From Eretmocerus hayati (taxonomy: Eukaryota > Arthropoda > Insecta > Hymenoptera > Aphelinidae): DNA of 64,000 nt. Below, in pieces: positions 46,451 to 58,681 of this stretch. The notes beneath the pieces are model-generated. The model made no database searches and was not told the DNA's origin. It saw only the letters and a list, made by a program, of their open reading frames with translations. Each line of letters begins with the position of its first letter. The stretch's first letter is position 1. The stretch is taken from contig CM056743.1 in the NCBI GenBank assembly GCA_029851415.1, forward strand, positions 23,164,905 to 23,228,904, written 5' to 3'. The translations under genes were made by a program, and so were the position numbers.

Positions 46451-49400
46451 ACTGTCGGATCTTTCCTTCGACGTAAGGGAACACGTATTTCTAGCTAACA
46501 TGTTTGAATATGGTAATATGCATTACTGAAGATGAAATTAGAATAGGTTCATTGCTTAGGAAGATCTTTATGTTTGATCTCGGATACATGAATATGATGC
46601 ATTGAAATCATTTTCGCCGATTTCTCAAATTCTCTTGAAAAATTCAGAGTATGAGACGAATCGAGAAAGTTTGTCCTGAAAACATTGTTAACACGTTCGC
46701 TGCGACATTAACGAAAATCGCAGTTCCTTCCCTGTGTGCTGCGGAACCCCCAATAAAATCCGCGCAATGTTGAATCCCATAAGATGAAAATCTGCTGCAA
46801 ACATAGAGAAAGACAAGCAGGATCCGTCGGTTGGTCTCGCTGCAACGAACCTGTTACCATTTAATTTTTGTAAAATTAGACTCACTATATTCTAGCTCTT
46901 GAACATCGTCTATCTTCAGAAATTGAGCCAAAATAAAGTGCATCACCAATTTATTACCACATCCAAATCTACAATCAAGTAATTTTCATTGATTCAAAAA
47001 CGAATCAAAATCATTATTTGGATTTTTCTATTCCATATGAAAATTTCAAAATAGGCACATACTACACATAAATCCTAATTTTTCGTTAAATTTTTGCTCT
47101 AATCAAGAATCGTGTTTTCGCGGTAAACCTCTGTGGACTTTAAAATCCCATTAAACAGCTAAAAGATGATTCTGCGCGTAATAATAGACGGCTGTATAGC
47201 ACAGGCTATCCCTTGCGTTCGCGAAAAAGATCGAGACAGGAGAGTTGCAATATAATATGGGTTTTTCCGTAACACAATATCTGCAGTCCGCAGACTCTGA
47301 GCTCATCCTTAACGACCGATAGGAAACCAGTTCTCTCACTCTCTGCGCTCGCAACAGAAATAACTCGCTCACTCGCACCCTGAACGCTTCATTCTGGCGG
47401 ATATTATATATATGTATATTTCAGCCTCGCGGGGATACGCGTTTCCCTTATTAAAAACTAACGAATAAGCTTGCACATCTAATCAGTACTACACGTATTC
47501 CGCAGAAACTAATGACTAACATCGAATTTGTTCAAGGTATAGCCAACCTGTTAATAGCATTGATGTGGAACAAAATTTTCTCAGATTTTTTACAATTTTC
47601 GAGGAATATTGCAAGAATGTTCTAAACAACTGTCAATTTTTCAAATAAACTATGAAATTTTGCGGTTTCCAGATCAAGCGTTTTTTTAGATCAATTTAGA
47701 TCCAAACATCGTAAATCCTTATTCATCAGCAGATATCTTTTTGTTTATGTATATTAATGTATGTATGATAAAATTTTAGAAGTCAAAGGAACAATCCCTT
47801 AGCAATCTGATAGGTTCTGAAAATTCATTCTCAATTCAGCTCAATTTCAGCTTGACAAAAACTCCCTTCGTACAGTAGGTACACAAGACAAGAAAACTAA
47901 AAAAAAAAAAAAGACCAAGTAAAATATCCTGCATAATCAATGCACATGATCGAAATTAGCAACGAATCACTGCGCATACAAAATTATTCCGTACGATCAA
48001 TTTTCCACGCGACTGGTATACCACCGTAACATCGTAAACTAATGTAGACAGGATAGGCTGTACGCGCCATGAATCGATGTATATGTATAGAAATGCATTG
48101 CGGGGATGGAGTCATAACGTAAATCAACCGCGCGTTGAGAGAGACAGAGACTAAAACTGATGGGCGTAGGGAAAAATTTCTCGTGGTTCGTGTCAATCAC
48201 GTGCAGACTGTCATCTCTATATCTCGATGAAAACGACGACGACGCATCAATCACACATTTTACCGAGCAATTTTTCCTCATCCCAAGTACATCAGCTTCA
48301 CCTGCAACCGTCATCCCAAACTAGACTAGCGTCCCTCTTTTGATGGTTTGTGATACGTACAGATCAAGGCCATCATTTTTCGATCCTCGCTCGGCATACC
48401 CTCTCGGCTAGTTTTTTTTTTTTTTCTTTTTGTGAAGCCTTGTCCGGCACTGTGAATCTTGATGTGTTCGCGCGAGTATATCTACAACAGATTCCTCATA
48501 TTCGGACATCGGAGTCACTTTATACCATACTAATGAGGTGGTATGAATTTGGTTCATAATTCTTAATTTTACTAACATATTTAGAAAAAAAAACTGATCT
48601 TGTGTGATGTCTGAATCAGGGCGTAGCCTCGTTTCGTATCGAGACGGTAAATACTTTGTAATGAGTGGTCGATTAGGGTTCCTTTTTCGCCCTTTTCTTT
48701 GAGAGAGTGCATAAGATTGAGATACATAAAAAGCGAGAGTTGCAGTCGTTTCGTGGCATTCAAGAGATACGAATGAAGCGGTAATTTTTCGGTGATACTA
48801 AATGCGCGTGAAGTTTGGGAATTTTTTTTTTCTTCCTTCATTTCTTCATCCGGGAGAGCCGAAATGTATATGATGGGACTTTAATTTGAACGTTTCTGAC
48901 GTCTCAATTTTGCAGGCTACAATATATGTATATTTTTGTTCGTGATATGCGCGGGCAATATAACGCGCTGAGAACATTTTTGACGTCGTCGTTCACTCGA
49001 TTCTGCTGTTCTCGTGAAATATATTATTACTCATACAAAATGCGGTTTCTTTCTCGTGGATCACATTATGAAATCTTGCAATCATATTGGGGTCTGTATG
49101 TAGGACGGTGTGAGGAATTGATTCGTTTCGGCGCGAGAAAATTATAGTGTCTGAAGGTATTTTGGTATAATTCAATTACCTTTGAGTATGCATTTCGATG
49201 TGATACGTGGGAAAGTGTTTTTTAAATGAGAGTGTTCCGACAGGAGTTCGACAGCTCACGAAATTTATGTTACATGGTTGAGGGTAAGAGAAAAATTGGG
49301 ACTGCGTCTTTGGCAGTGAAAAAATCGATATACTAGCATGTCAAATTTCAATTTATTCCATTAGAAAATTTTTTCATTTCAAGAGTTTTATTTTTTTTTA

Positions 49401-50640
49401 TTTTTAGCTATTCACAAGACTCATCTGAGGTAATCAGTTTGAGTCATGCGTTATCGTTATTTAGCAGATGAGTTCATTCATAGCTATATGTGGTTGAAGA
49501 AATTTGAATCCAGTTCGGCCAGACTGAGGGACTAGAACCGGCTTAAATCTAATATCTACATTGGAAAAAGAATGGGACTTAGTGCCACCAGTAATGATTT
49601 TTTTTTTGTTTATTTCTGATAATCAATTTCTTGCAAATGAAAGATGATCAGGATTCAAATAACGGACTTTTCATGATTGAAAATCTTCTTAGAATTTGGA
49701 TCTCAACCGCACATAACTGCAAAGTGCAATAGTCATTCTCTAGTTCTGAATTCAATGTGGAAATTTCATTGGTTTCAAGAAGTTCTAGGAAAATTGTCAG
49801 AGAAGGACTCAACAAACTTTTACTTTTTCATGCAAATAAATATAGTTACTGAAGGTTCATAAGATGAACTTCTGAATGTAGAAGAACCCTTAAATTTATC
49901 AAAGGCAAGAACGGTGCATCTGTGTAATGTTTCGACAGCGTCATTTTGGTCTGAGTCTTTCCGGTCATGAGATTCATTCGCATATCGTGAATAGTTCTTT
50001 CATAATGGACGCGATAAAAAGCTTGTCATCATCATCTATAGATATCAATATTCGCTTACCATCAGTAATTGATTGTTACGCGTATCAAACATGATCTTAA
50101 ATTTGTTCACTCACACTTACAATACCATTTCTCAAAAACGATCCCTAAGTTTTATACTCGTTAATTCTTAATCATCAACACTCCAATCACACCTCAAAAT
50201 CAAATTCCACCTTCATTCAAATTATTCCTCATGATCCAAAGCTCAATCTCGTAAAATAAACAATCTGCACCAGCAGCAGCAATTTGAGTACATAAGAAGA
50301 AAAAAGCTCGGCTAACGATCCTCGAGCAAAGCCTAATGAACAGTGCGATAATTTCTTGAAACCCGGACTCCCAGAGTACTTCTCCATTTCGTCATTAAGT
50401 GTCGCAGGCTTCTATACTTCTTTAACAGCTACACCCTGCATCAGTACTGCGGCATTACTTACTTCAAAAGTACTTGAAAATCGAGCTTGCAGCCGATTTC
50501 AAATGTTCCACCGGATTAAAATGACGAAAGAGGGGAAAAAATGAGGGATAAGGTTTCTGAGGACACTCTGAATCACCAGTGCTTCATTTTCTGCGTTTAC
50601 TGCTGAGATTATAGATATAATATAATAATAGAAGTGGTGA
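46450..50640. other. No recognised gene
   Basis: AT-rich with short homopolymers (for example poly-T at 48413-48425). Frames are short and unrecognised. If the split-gene model is right this is intronic. Confidence 0.45.
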
Positions 50641-50651
50641 AAAAATTTTAC

Positions 50652-50672
50652 CTGAGTATCCAAGAGTGGCAT
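50652..50672 (-). CDS. Candidate first coding exon (ATG to donor), seven codons
   Basis: Minus strand: ATG at 50672-50670 opens a frame reading MPLLDTQ and ends at a strong donor, CTCAG|GTAAAA (50652/50651). An in-frame TAG (50702-50700) lies upstream, so ATG 50672 is the first possible start in this frame, with a G at -3. The end is phase 0. The acceptor of the exon at 1380-1671 is also phase 0, so the two join in frame as MPLLDTQ then CTLGQLDSGGG. That needs an intron of about 49 kb, which is long but known in insect regulatory genes. Only the donor and frame agreement support it; the 5' UTR is not delimited and chance agreement has a probability of about one third. Confidence 0.3.
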
Positions 50673-51240
50673 AGCCCTTGCAACAGGCTTCACTTGCACC
50701 TACGGCCGTATTATCTTGCACCCCTATAAAATTCGTATATATGTGTACGTGTATATTGGTTATATATATAACAGTGGCAGCCAGGAGACCCGATAAATTT
50801 TCGCGCCCGGGAAAAAAGGAGGAGAGCTTGGAGCGATAGCAGTGCAGCTACCCAGTGCAGGAGCCTCACTCTTTCTCTCTCATTATCCCTCTGCTGCTGG
50901 GGGAAAAAAGCTCTGGAGAATCGATATCGGCGATTATAAGCACAGCTACATAGCGACATTGCAACTTGCTCCTAGCACCCCTGATGGAACTACCCCAAGC
51001 TTGTGGCAGGACTTGTGTATTTGGATACGAGTGAGAAGGGGGGGGGGCAAAAGTGGATGGCCACTGGGGAATCAATCACAGCCAGAATTTGTTAGGGCTT
51101 TTGTGTGGGGTAAAAGCGCACCCTTGGACGATGTGGCAAAAATTATTATTTTGCTGAGCTATTTGTTTTTTTTTTTTTTTTTTTTCTATAGGCAAAGACA
51201 ATCAGTTGCGACATTTTAATGGCGGAAGTGTAAGTTTTTT
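50673..51240 (-). promoter_or_regulatory. CpG/pyrimidine-rich islet, possible 5' UTR and promoter
   Basis: Lies directly upstream (minus sense) of the candidate first exon. It holds TATATATATAAC near 50762-50771, a short TCTC run near 50873-50881, CpGs, a G run near 51041-51048 and poly-T near 51168-51184. It resembles the islets at 2-3 and 9-10 kb. A promoter role is inferred from position and texture. Confidence 0.25.
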
Positions 51241-51394
51241 GGTGAGCGACTTTGTACGGACACCACCGTTGTTGGGCTGCTCCTGAATGAATGTTGAGTT
51301 CGCTTAGGCCGAGGAATCGCTGTAGAAATGAAACATTTTGATTTAGTAGGTGACCAACGAGCGATCTTTTAGATCAAGTTTATAAAAGAAAGGA

Positions 51395-52885
51395 TCATAT
51401 CGAACGCCGGCTCAAAATTGGTCTATCCGGATCTCGAGTATCGGGTTGCCTGGGTCATGGATGGGTCGATGGGAAGATGAGTTGATGGCTGGGTCTAGTC
51501 TTGTTCGGTCTAGTTCGGTCTAGTTTGGCACTAGTATGGATATAGTACGGATCTAGTATGTTATTAGCACTGTTAGTGCCATTAGGGTCGCAGTAAAACT
51601 ACTAGGATCGCACTTGTACCACTAGGACCGCACTAGAACCGCTAACACCACTGGGACAAAATCAATACCGCACCAGTACCGTACTAGTATCATACCACAA
51701 TTACCGTACTAGAATGGTTTACGTGCTCTCTAGTCGGGTTTATTTGGTCCAGTTCGATCTAGTTCGGTCGAGGGCGTTCTAGTTTGGTCTAGTTCGTCGA
51801 GCTTGGTCTAATTGGTACTAATACGGATCTAGTACGGTTCTAGTAAGGTACTAGCACTGCTAAGGACGACTAGGACCGCACTTCTACCGCTAGTACCATT
51901 GGGACCGCACTAGTACTGTACTGGTATTACCGGGCCAGTATCACACCACAATTACCGTACTAGAATGGTTTACGTGCGATCTAGTCCGGTTTAATCAACT
52001 CTAGTTCGGTCCAGTTTGGCCCATCTCGGTCTAGTTCGGTCTAGTACGGTATAGTTCGGCCTAGTTCACTCCAGTTAGTACTAGTACGAATCTAGTACGG
52101 TTCTAGTACGGTACTAGCACTACTAAGGATGACTAGGACTGCACCTTTACCGCTAGGACCACTGAGACTGCACTAGTACTGTACTAGTATTACCGGACCA
52201 GTATCATACCACAATTACAATATTAGAATGGTCTACGTGCGATCTATTCCGGTTGATCAGCTTTAGTTCGGTCCAGTTGGGTCTAGTTCGGTCGAGTACT
52301 GACAGTTCGGTCTAATTGGTACTAGTACGGATCTAGTACGGTTCTAGCACGGATCTAGTACAGTTCCAGTACGGATCTAGTACGGTTATAGTACGGTTTA
52401 GTTTGGTCTAATTGGTACTAGTACGTATCTAGTACGGATCTTGTACGGTTCTACTAACGTACTAACACTCCTGAGAACGACTAGGACCGCACTTCTACCG
52501 CTAGGACCACTGGGACCGCACCAGTACTGTACTAGTATTACCGGACTAGTATCATACCACAATTACCGTACTAGAGTGGTCTACGTGCGATCTAGTCCGA
52601 GTCAATCCGGTCTAATTTGGTCTATTTTACTCTCATTTGGTCTAGATCGGTCTATTTCGGTCTGATCTGGCTAAAATATATCACGTGACCGAGTGAGTTA
52701 TGGGTCGGACTGACTAAGACTGATGGACAATATGCCAGCTTTTCGAAATTCATAGGAAACCTCTTTATTATACCATCAATCGATCATTACCCATCATTTT
52801 ACAAATATTATTTTTGAGCTGCAAAAACATTCAAAGAGCCTCTGTCTGATCAAGAACATTTACAAGCCGAATGAGCGGCATCGAG
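51395..52885 (-). mobile_element. Minisatellite-carrying dispersed element, copy 4 (inverted)
   Basis: Read on the minus strand it begins GGCTTGTAAATGTTCTTGAT then CAGACAGAGGCTC, then AAGAGGTTTCCTATGAATTT and ACCCATAACTCACTCGGTCA, then about 1.2 kb of array (52680-51490), then CCATCCATGACCCAGGC and CCCGATACTCGAGATCCGG. The array core is GGTCTAGTTC on the plus strand (GAACTAGACC), again a decamer with AGACC. A higher-order unit ending AGAATGGTYTACGTGC repeats at about 51711, 51962, 52225 and 52573. It is the largest of the four copies. Confidence 0.8.
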
Positions 52886-52889
52886 AGAG

Positions 52890-55680
52890 GCAATATGGCT
52901 AGTAATGAATTTAGCACCAAATTTTCAACTGAGAAAGAAGTTAACCATATGCTTAGAACATCAATTTTGGCCTTTCCGCGGTCATGTCCGCGCGACATGA
53001 TTACGTTTCATAGCAACTTTTCTTCTGCATAACCGCAAAGAAGTATTCTTGAAGATTTGCAGTAATTCCTCCAGAATTCTTGCAAATACACAAAAAGACG
53101 TTTGTATGAAGAGTAAACATGTCGCACGGACTTTATCGTCGAAATGGCCTCTTGATTTGCTCTGAAAGGTGTAACCAATTCCGACGAAGGTAGCCTGACT
53201 AGAAGCAGCAATTGGTGTTAGGCAAGAACTCTGCATTAATCTTTGGCGTACACATTTTTTAACTAGAACGTAACAGCTACAATGGATCAAATTGATCCCA
53301 AGTAGGGAATTCAATGCGTCTATGGGTGCATATGATACTCCATTTTTATAAATAGTTATGGTTGTCGATGAAGACCCCTATGAAGAAGCTACGTTACTGA
53401 GACCTCAAAATTCCTTCAATTCAGGGCAAAAATTTTGCTAGAATGTGAAAAAAGAATCTTCTTGTTGTATAATGGGCAGCTTAGTTCCTTTCTTGAATAA
53501 GAATTTGGAATTTGGTGTGAGTTTGAGTTGGATGCCATGTCCACCTTTCATCAACAGCCAACCAAGAAGTACCCATTCTTTGTACAAATTTGAGAGAATC
53601 GACTGGGGTCCTTTCGAAGCCGAACTACTGTTTAAACTACAACCTACAGATAAGCGTCAAGTTAATATCATCATCTCAAGAGATCGCAAGATCGTATCTA
53701 AAAATATCGGCATGAAATTAAATGAATTTCGTGAAACATGGATTGATTGAATTCAAATTTCGCTCATTTTGAACATTTCAAAATTTTAATCTATTGGGGA
53801 TCGCAAACCGCTCAGAAGAGTTCACTGATGATAACAAGAAGCTCAATTCTCACATCACTCACGTCCGTGTCATACCATCTGCATATCTTGCAGAATACGT
53901 GTGTTTTTCGTCCAGGATAAATATTTCATTTTTTTGCTAAATTTTCTGTAACCACGACTCGAGATCGAAGATAATTCAATTCTCGGCTCAAAACCACACT
54001 AGAGGAAATTTGGAAAAATTCAAGTTTTCAATGGGCTGCCGATTTCTGTTGTAATATCAAATAGATTTCTCCCTCAAATCCATCATCAACACTCATTTTC
54101 AGTCTAGATATGATAGCGGATGAGAATAGATTGATCAAAGGAATGACTTCCACTCATGTATCACGATACGAAGATGAGCCATAGAGTAATGTACGATATA
54201 GGGCTCACAGAGCAATTACCGATCTGAAAATTCCAAGAATCGGGTTTACGATTCCAAGATCGGAGACCGAGTGCATCCGTGAAATTACCTGATGCAACAA
54301 AATCATATGAGCGCATGTGATGTAGAGCGACGGAGGCATAAACTTGCTTTACGGATGAGCGGGATACTTTCTAATGAAGATTATGCGCGGGGACAGACGT
54401 AAAATTTTATGACTTCTAGAGGGGCGGAGGCGCACATCGTCTCAGTAGTACGATATTATAGTAAATCAGTGAGCTGATATTCAATATTTTCGAGTAAAGA
54501 AGCGTTTAATGATGTAGCGAAAGTCATCCAAAGTCAAAAGAGCAAAAAATTGCGGAAAATTCAGTCCATCGATAACTAGTTCATTCTTGAGATTTAAATT
54601 GGAAGCTCAGATCTGTAACACAGATCTTTTGCGAGATCGTTCTCACTATTTTGAGAAAATATCTAGAGATTGTGCTTGATTTCAAGCCTTTTTTTAAGTC
54701 CGTTTGGAGGTGATGGAGAATCTGGGTTTCATATTGATTCTAAGAAAATGAGCCCTGTCCGAGAAGGATAATTATGAATTCCATTCAAGACAAGCTAAAT
54801 TGAAAAATGAGCTCTGAGCAACTAAATATCGTTGTAATATGGGGAGATTCAATAATTTATTAAGAAATTTTAATTTCACAGCCTAGTTAACAATGACTCA
54901 CTTGCTTTGATGGACTGGCATAAACTGACAGATCATTCTTAAATAAATAGATAAAACTGCGTGGGTTATAGCACATTTTCTGTTACCTGTGAACCTGACT
55001 CTGGAATAAATACTATGGGACAGCAAGTTTTACTTATCATATCTGAGATGGCGGATTCTATATAAAACAGTTATTCATCAGCCAGTAGCCTAACATCAAA
55101 AGGCGCGGCAGCGCCTTGCTGGCGAGTATATGAAAGAGAAGAACATGTGAGAAAGAGAGAGAGAGCGCGCGCAAGGCTGCCGTGCCTTATATACGCTGAG
55201 TTGGGCCGTTTTAACCTCACCTATTTTTTCGAACTTACTTATTTCGTGCTTTTCTGGGTTCAGGGGGGTTTCATTCCCTCTGAACCCGTTATTTCGGTCC
55301 TCAACAAGGATATTGGCAACTCATTTCGCCGCTGACAGCGTTTAGTGCCAAAATATCTTACTCACTAATTTCGACCCTTCCGAATTTTTTCGCGTCAAGA
55401 TTTCAGCCGCGTCAAGACACTCGAAGTCGAACACAATCGATTGTTGGGGTCGACCACGCGGGACGATCGACCGCGAGAACACGGGTGATGTTTTGATGCA
55501 GCCGCATGTGTAGCAGACGGCGTTATTCCGCTCCAGCAGTAACATGTTGTAGCAGTAACATGTTGTAGCAGTAACATGTAACTTTTTTGACTATTTTGAT
55601 TATATTATGTAGAGGTAATAGCAGAGATTGAAAGCCAATCGTAGGCCGTAGCACCGCCTGCAGCGAGCTTGTAGAAATCA
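52890..55680. other. No recognised gene
   Basis: One plus frame at 53472-53750 from an ATG encodes 92 residues (ends RIVSKNIGMKLNEFRETWID) but resembles nothing I know and has no splice or promoter support. A CAGTAACATGTTGTAG unit is repeated at about 55535-55580. Otherwise AT-rich. Confidence 0.4.
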
Positions 55681-55684
55681 GCTC

Positions 55685-56453
55685 TCATTGTTGGAGGAAT
55701 AAGAGCCACTTTATCGTTGTGGGTTTTCTTGTCTGGAGTGATATAAGAATAATAGGCCAAAGGCCAAAATGTGTGTCATTCTCGCTGTTGTGCAGTGTCA
55801 AGAATTGATCTCCAAAAATAGTTGGAGAATTTAGGATTTGATCGTGAGGAAAAATGAGTGGCAGTGTCAATCTACATTTCAGCAGTGTATTGACTTTCAG
55901 TTTCCTCAATACTTCAGACAGACCCAACTCTGAAGCTATAAATTGTGCATTTTTTGAAAAGTTGATAAACCACTCTAGTTGAAGAAGAGTGCGACCAATA
56001 GAATATCCTTCGTGTTGCTTTTCGTAGACCTGTCAATGTCCAACGCATTAAGAGGGATCGTCTCTCACATTTAGATGTTGTAAGACAGGTCAGTCAATTG
56101 ACGACTGTCCAAGAACAGTTGTTGTGATATATAAGCACTGATATTTGGTGTTGCTCTGGTTATTACTTTTGAATATGATATGTCCATTGCGTAATACTCT
56201 AACCCAAAAGTCTCAGCTAGACTCTTACTCTCATATGGTATATGGATTTTACTTCCTTGGCACTAAATTCTGAATAGGATAAGAAAGTTGCACAGGGTTC
56301 ACCTGTTTCATCAAGAGTATTATGAAGTAAGAAAGGGACTTTTACGCTCTTGGTGGAGAGTGGCAAGTTCAAATTGAAAAAATTATTACTTGAGTAATCA
56401 ATCACTAAACAAACTGGATCCGTACATCTATCTGGAAGTATGTTGAGGATCAT
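55685..56453 (-). pseudogene. Decayed minus-strand coding-like block, unidentified
   Basis: Three consecutive minus-strand segments are open in different frames: 56453-56217 (includes LPDRCTDPVCLVIDYSSNNF), about 56229-56075 (includes SLAETFGLEYYAMDISYSK) and 55927-55685 (includes RLTLPLIFPHDQILNSPTIF). Composition is less simple than in chance frames, which suggests one old gene with frameshifts, such as a transposase or a retrocopy. No family recognised and no catalytic motif seen. Confidence 0.25.
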
Positions 56454-57047
56454 TCAAACACATATCACATAATGCTACTGAAACTTCATTTCCCTCAGAA
56501 TGAGTTTGCATGGATTGATCCAACTTCTTGATGTGTTATGAATTACCAATGTGCTACATGGAATTTGTTTGAGTCTTTGGTCCTTAGAAAATTTTGGACA
56601 ACAGATGTAGTGTCATAGTTCTATGTTTCATTTATCAATTAGTTATTAGTTATTCACTTTGATATTTAGCATGCTCTCTTGCTGAGGAGTGGATGTGGTT
56701 CATCATTTGGGGAATTTTCACAATCTAAAAGTTCCTCGTGATCCAAAAATTTTCTCTTGCAAGCACCATCACAAGTGGGTTAGGAGTCTTCGCATCAACT
56801 CAAGTCAATTCCATGAACTTATTTCAAGAGTCTTGCTATCAAAAATACAAAGTTGTCCTTCTCCAGATTTTTCTTTGTTCATGATCAAAAAATGTTCATC
56901 TTGGAATGAAGCACTCTAGTGTTAATTAGGAGAATGATTGTTATGGATGAGATACATAGAATTTTTTTTTGTTTTCTCACATGCTACTATTTACAGCATG
57001 TTCTTCAATCTCAGAATATTTAGTCATTACCATAGCCGAGTGTTGAA

Positions 57048-57848
57048 ATCTCCCCCCCCCCCCACTTCACTTTTTCCAAAAGTATAACTTGGCGAGTATG
57101 GCCATCCTTTCCCCCTATCACTTCATCTGGGATCAAAAATTGAATTTCAACTCTTGAGGGTCATGAAATCAGGGGAAACATGTCGAGTAACTATTTAGCA
57201 AAATTTAAACATGAAACAAATGGGTAGAAAATGAAAAATATTAATTTCAACTCTTGAGAGTCGTGAGATCAAGAAAAGCATGTCGAGTAATTGTTTTGCA
57301 AAATCTGAACGTGAAACGCATGGAAAAGGATTGATTACATTACGATTTGACTTTCTCGGTAATTTTGACTCAACTTGAGTTACTCACCATCTCTACTGAA
57401 TTTTAAACTAAACCGATCAATGCTAGATTGAATTTTCTAATTTCCTTTTCTTTTCAATGGTCTGAATAGATTATTATTTTCATTACATTTCATGGACGAA
57501 GGAGATGGTGAGAAACTCAAGTTGGGTCAAAATTACCGAGAAAGTCAAATCGTAATGTAATCAATCCTTTTCCATGTGTTTCACGTTCAGATTTTGCAAA
57601 ACAATTACTCGACATGCTTTTCTTGATCTCACGACTCTCAAGAGTTGAAATTAATATTTTTCATTTTCTACCCATTTGTTTCATGTTCAAATTTTGCTAA
57701 ATAGTTACTCGACATGTTTCCCCTGATTTCATGACCCTCAAGAGTTGAAATTCAATTTTTGATCCCAGATGAAGTGATAGGGGGAAAGGATGGCCATACT
57801 CGCCAAGTTATACTTTTGGAAAAAGTGAAGTGGGGGGGGGGGGGAGAT
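57048..57848. mobile_element. Near-perfect palindrome of about 800 bp, arms about 350 bp
   Basis: The left arm (57048-57397) starts ATCT followed by 12 C; the right arm (about 57500-57848) ends with 13 G and AGAT. The arms match almost base for base, differing at only a few visible sites (for example GCATGGAAAAGG against CACATGGAAAAGG). The loop is about 100 bp. Each arm itself contains two related blocks (TTTCAACTCTTGAGGGTCAT and TTTCAACTCTTGAGAGTCGT). No target-site duplication is clear. The very high arm identity suggests a recent event or ongoing gene conversion. Confidence 0.85.
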
Positions 57849-57849
57849 C

Positions 57850-58677
57850 TTATATTTGTGAATCACAAATGACACCGGACGAGATATCCTCACAATTGCT
57901 GCAGGTGGTGTATTACGAAGTCATCACATCCGAGCAAAAAGCTAATAATCGATCTGACATGTACACAAGACTAAAGTGCGCGCAGAACTAATAGCTCCGG
58001 GATGACGCAAAAATGAGATGGATGCACTTTTCGCGAGAATGGGATGTAGCTTTCGATGGACTTACACTACAATTCAGTCTGATGGACGAGCATCAATCGA
58101 TACGTGAGAGGCCGTAATACGTAGGCTATTATCAAGGGCTCATCTGAAGCTCATACTTATTCATCATTACCTAAGCCCATCGCAGACTTTACACTCAAGC
58201 GCTTATTTCAGCTTTCCTGCGATGAGTACATACAAATATACTTCAGAAGATCGTCCTTTGTGATTGTGCTCTGTGCAATTGCACTGCGTAGCACGGCAGT
58301 AAAGGGCTACTTAATCGAATTCGATCGAAGCTGGTTCTGACTAAGGCTAGTGATAGTGTTTACAATTTTGTTGATTTAAAATTGACCCGAGATGAAAGTC
58401 TTGAAGGATACACAACAAGGGCAAAATTTCGCCTGAGTTAGAATACTTCTTGGGCGACTTTGCGCAGCCATTTATCCATTAATCTTGATTGAATCCAACT
58501 CAAACGTGATGTTTTCAGGGAAGATTTAGAATGATATCTATCAAGTTTCAGATCACTCGACAACCGACCCTAAAACCTCGAATTCTGACCGCAAACTGTT
58601 GATATTCTGAACTTTATACTTTGAACTACACGATCCTCTAGCGGAAATACAGGCCGAAAGTGAAAGAAAGATCTGGA
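57850..58677. other. No recognised gene
   Basis: Unique-looking, moderately CpG-containing (57880-58330), no gene or repeat recognised. Confidence 0.45.
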
Positions 58678-58681
58678 TTAA

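Noticed and set aside
53445..53750. Plus-strand frame of about 100 codons with ordinary composition
   Set aside because: Starts at GTG (first ATG at 53472), has no neighbouring exon signals and matches nothing I recognise; kept only as a remark in the stretch description.
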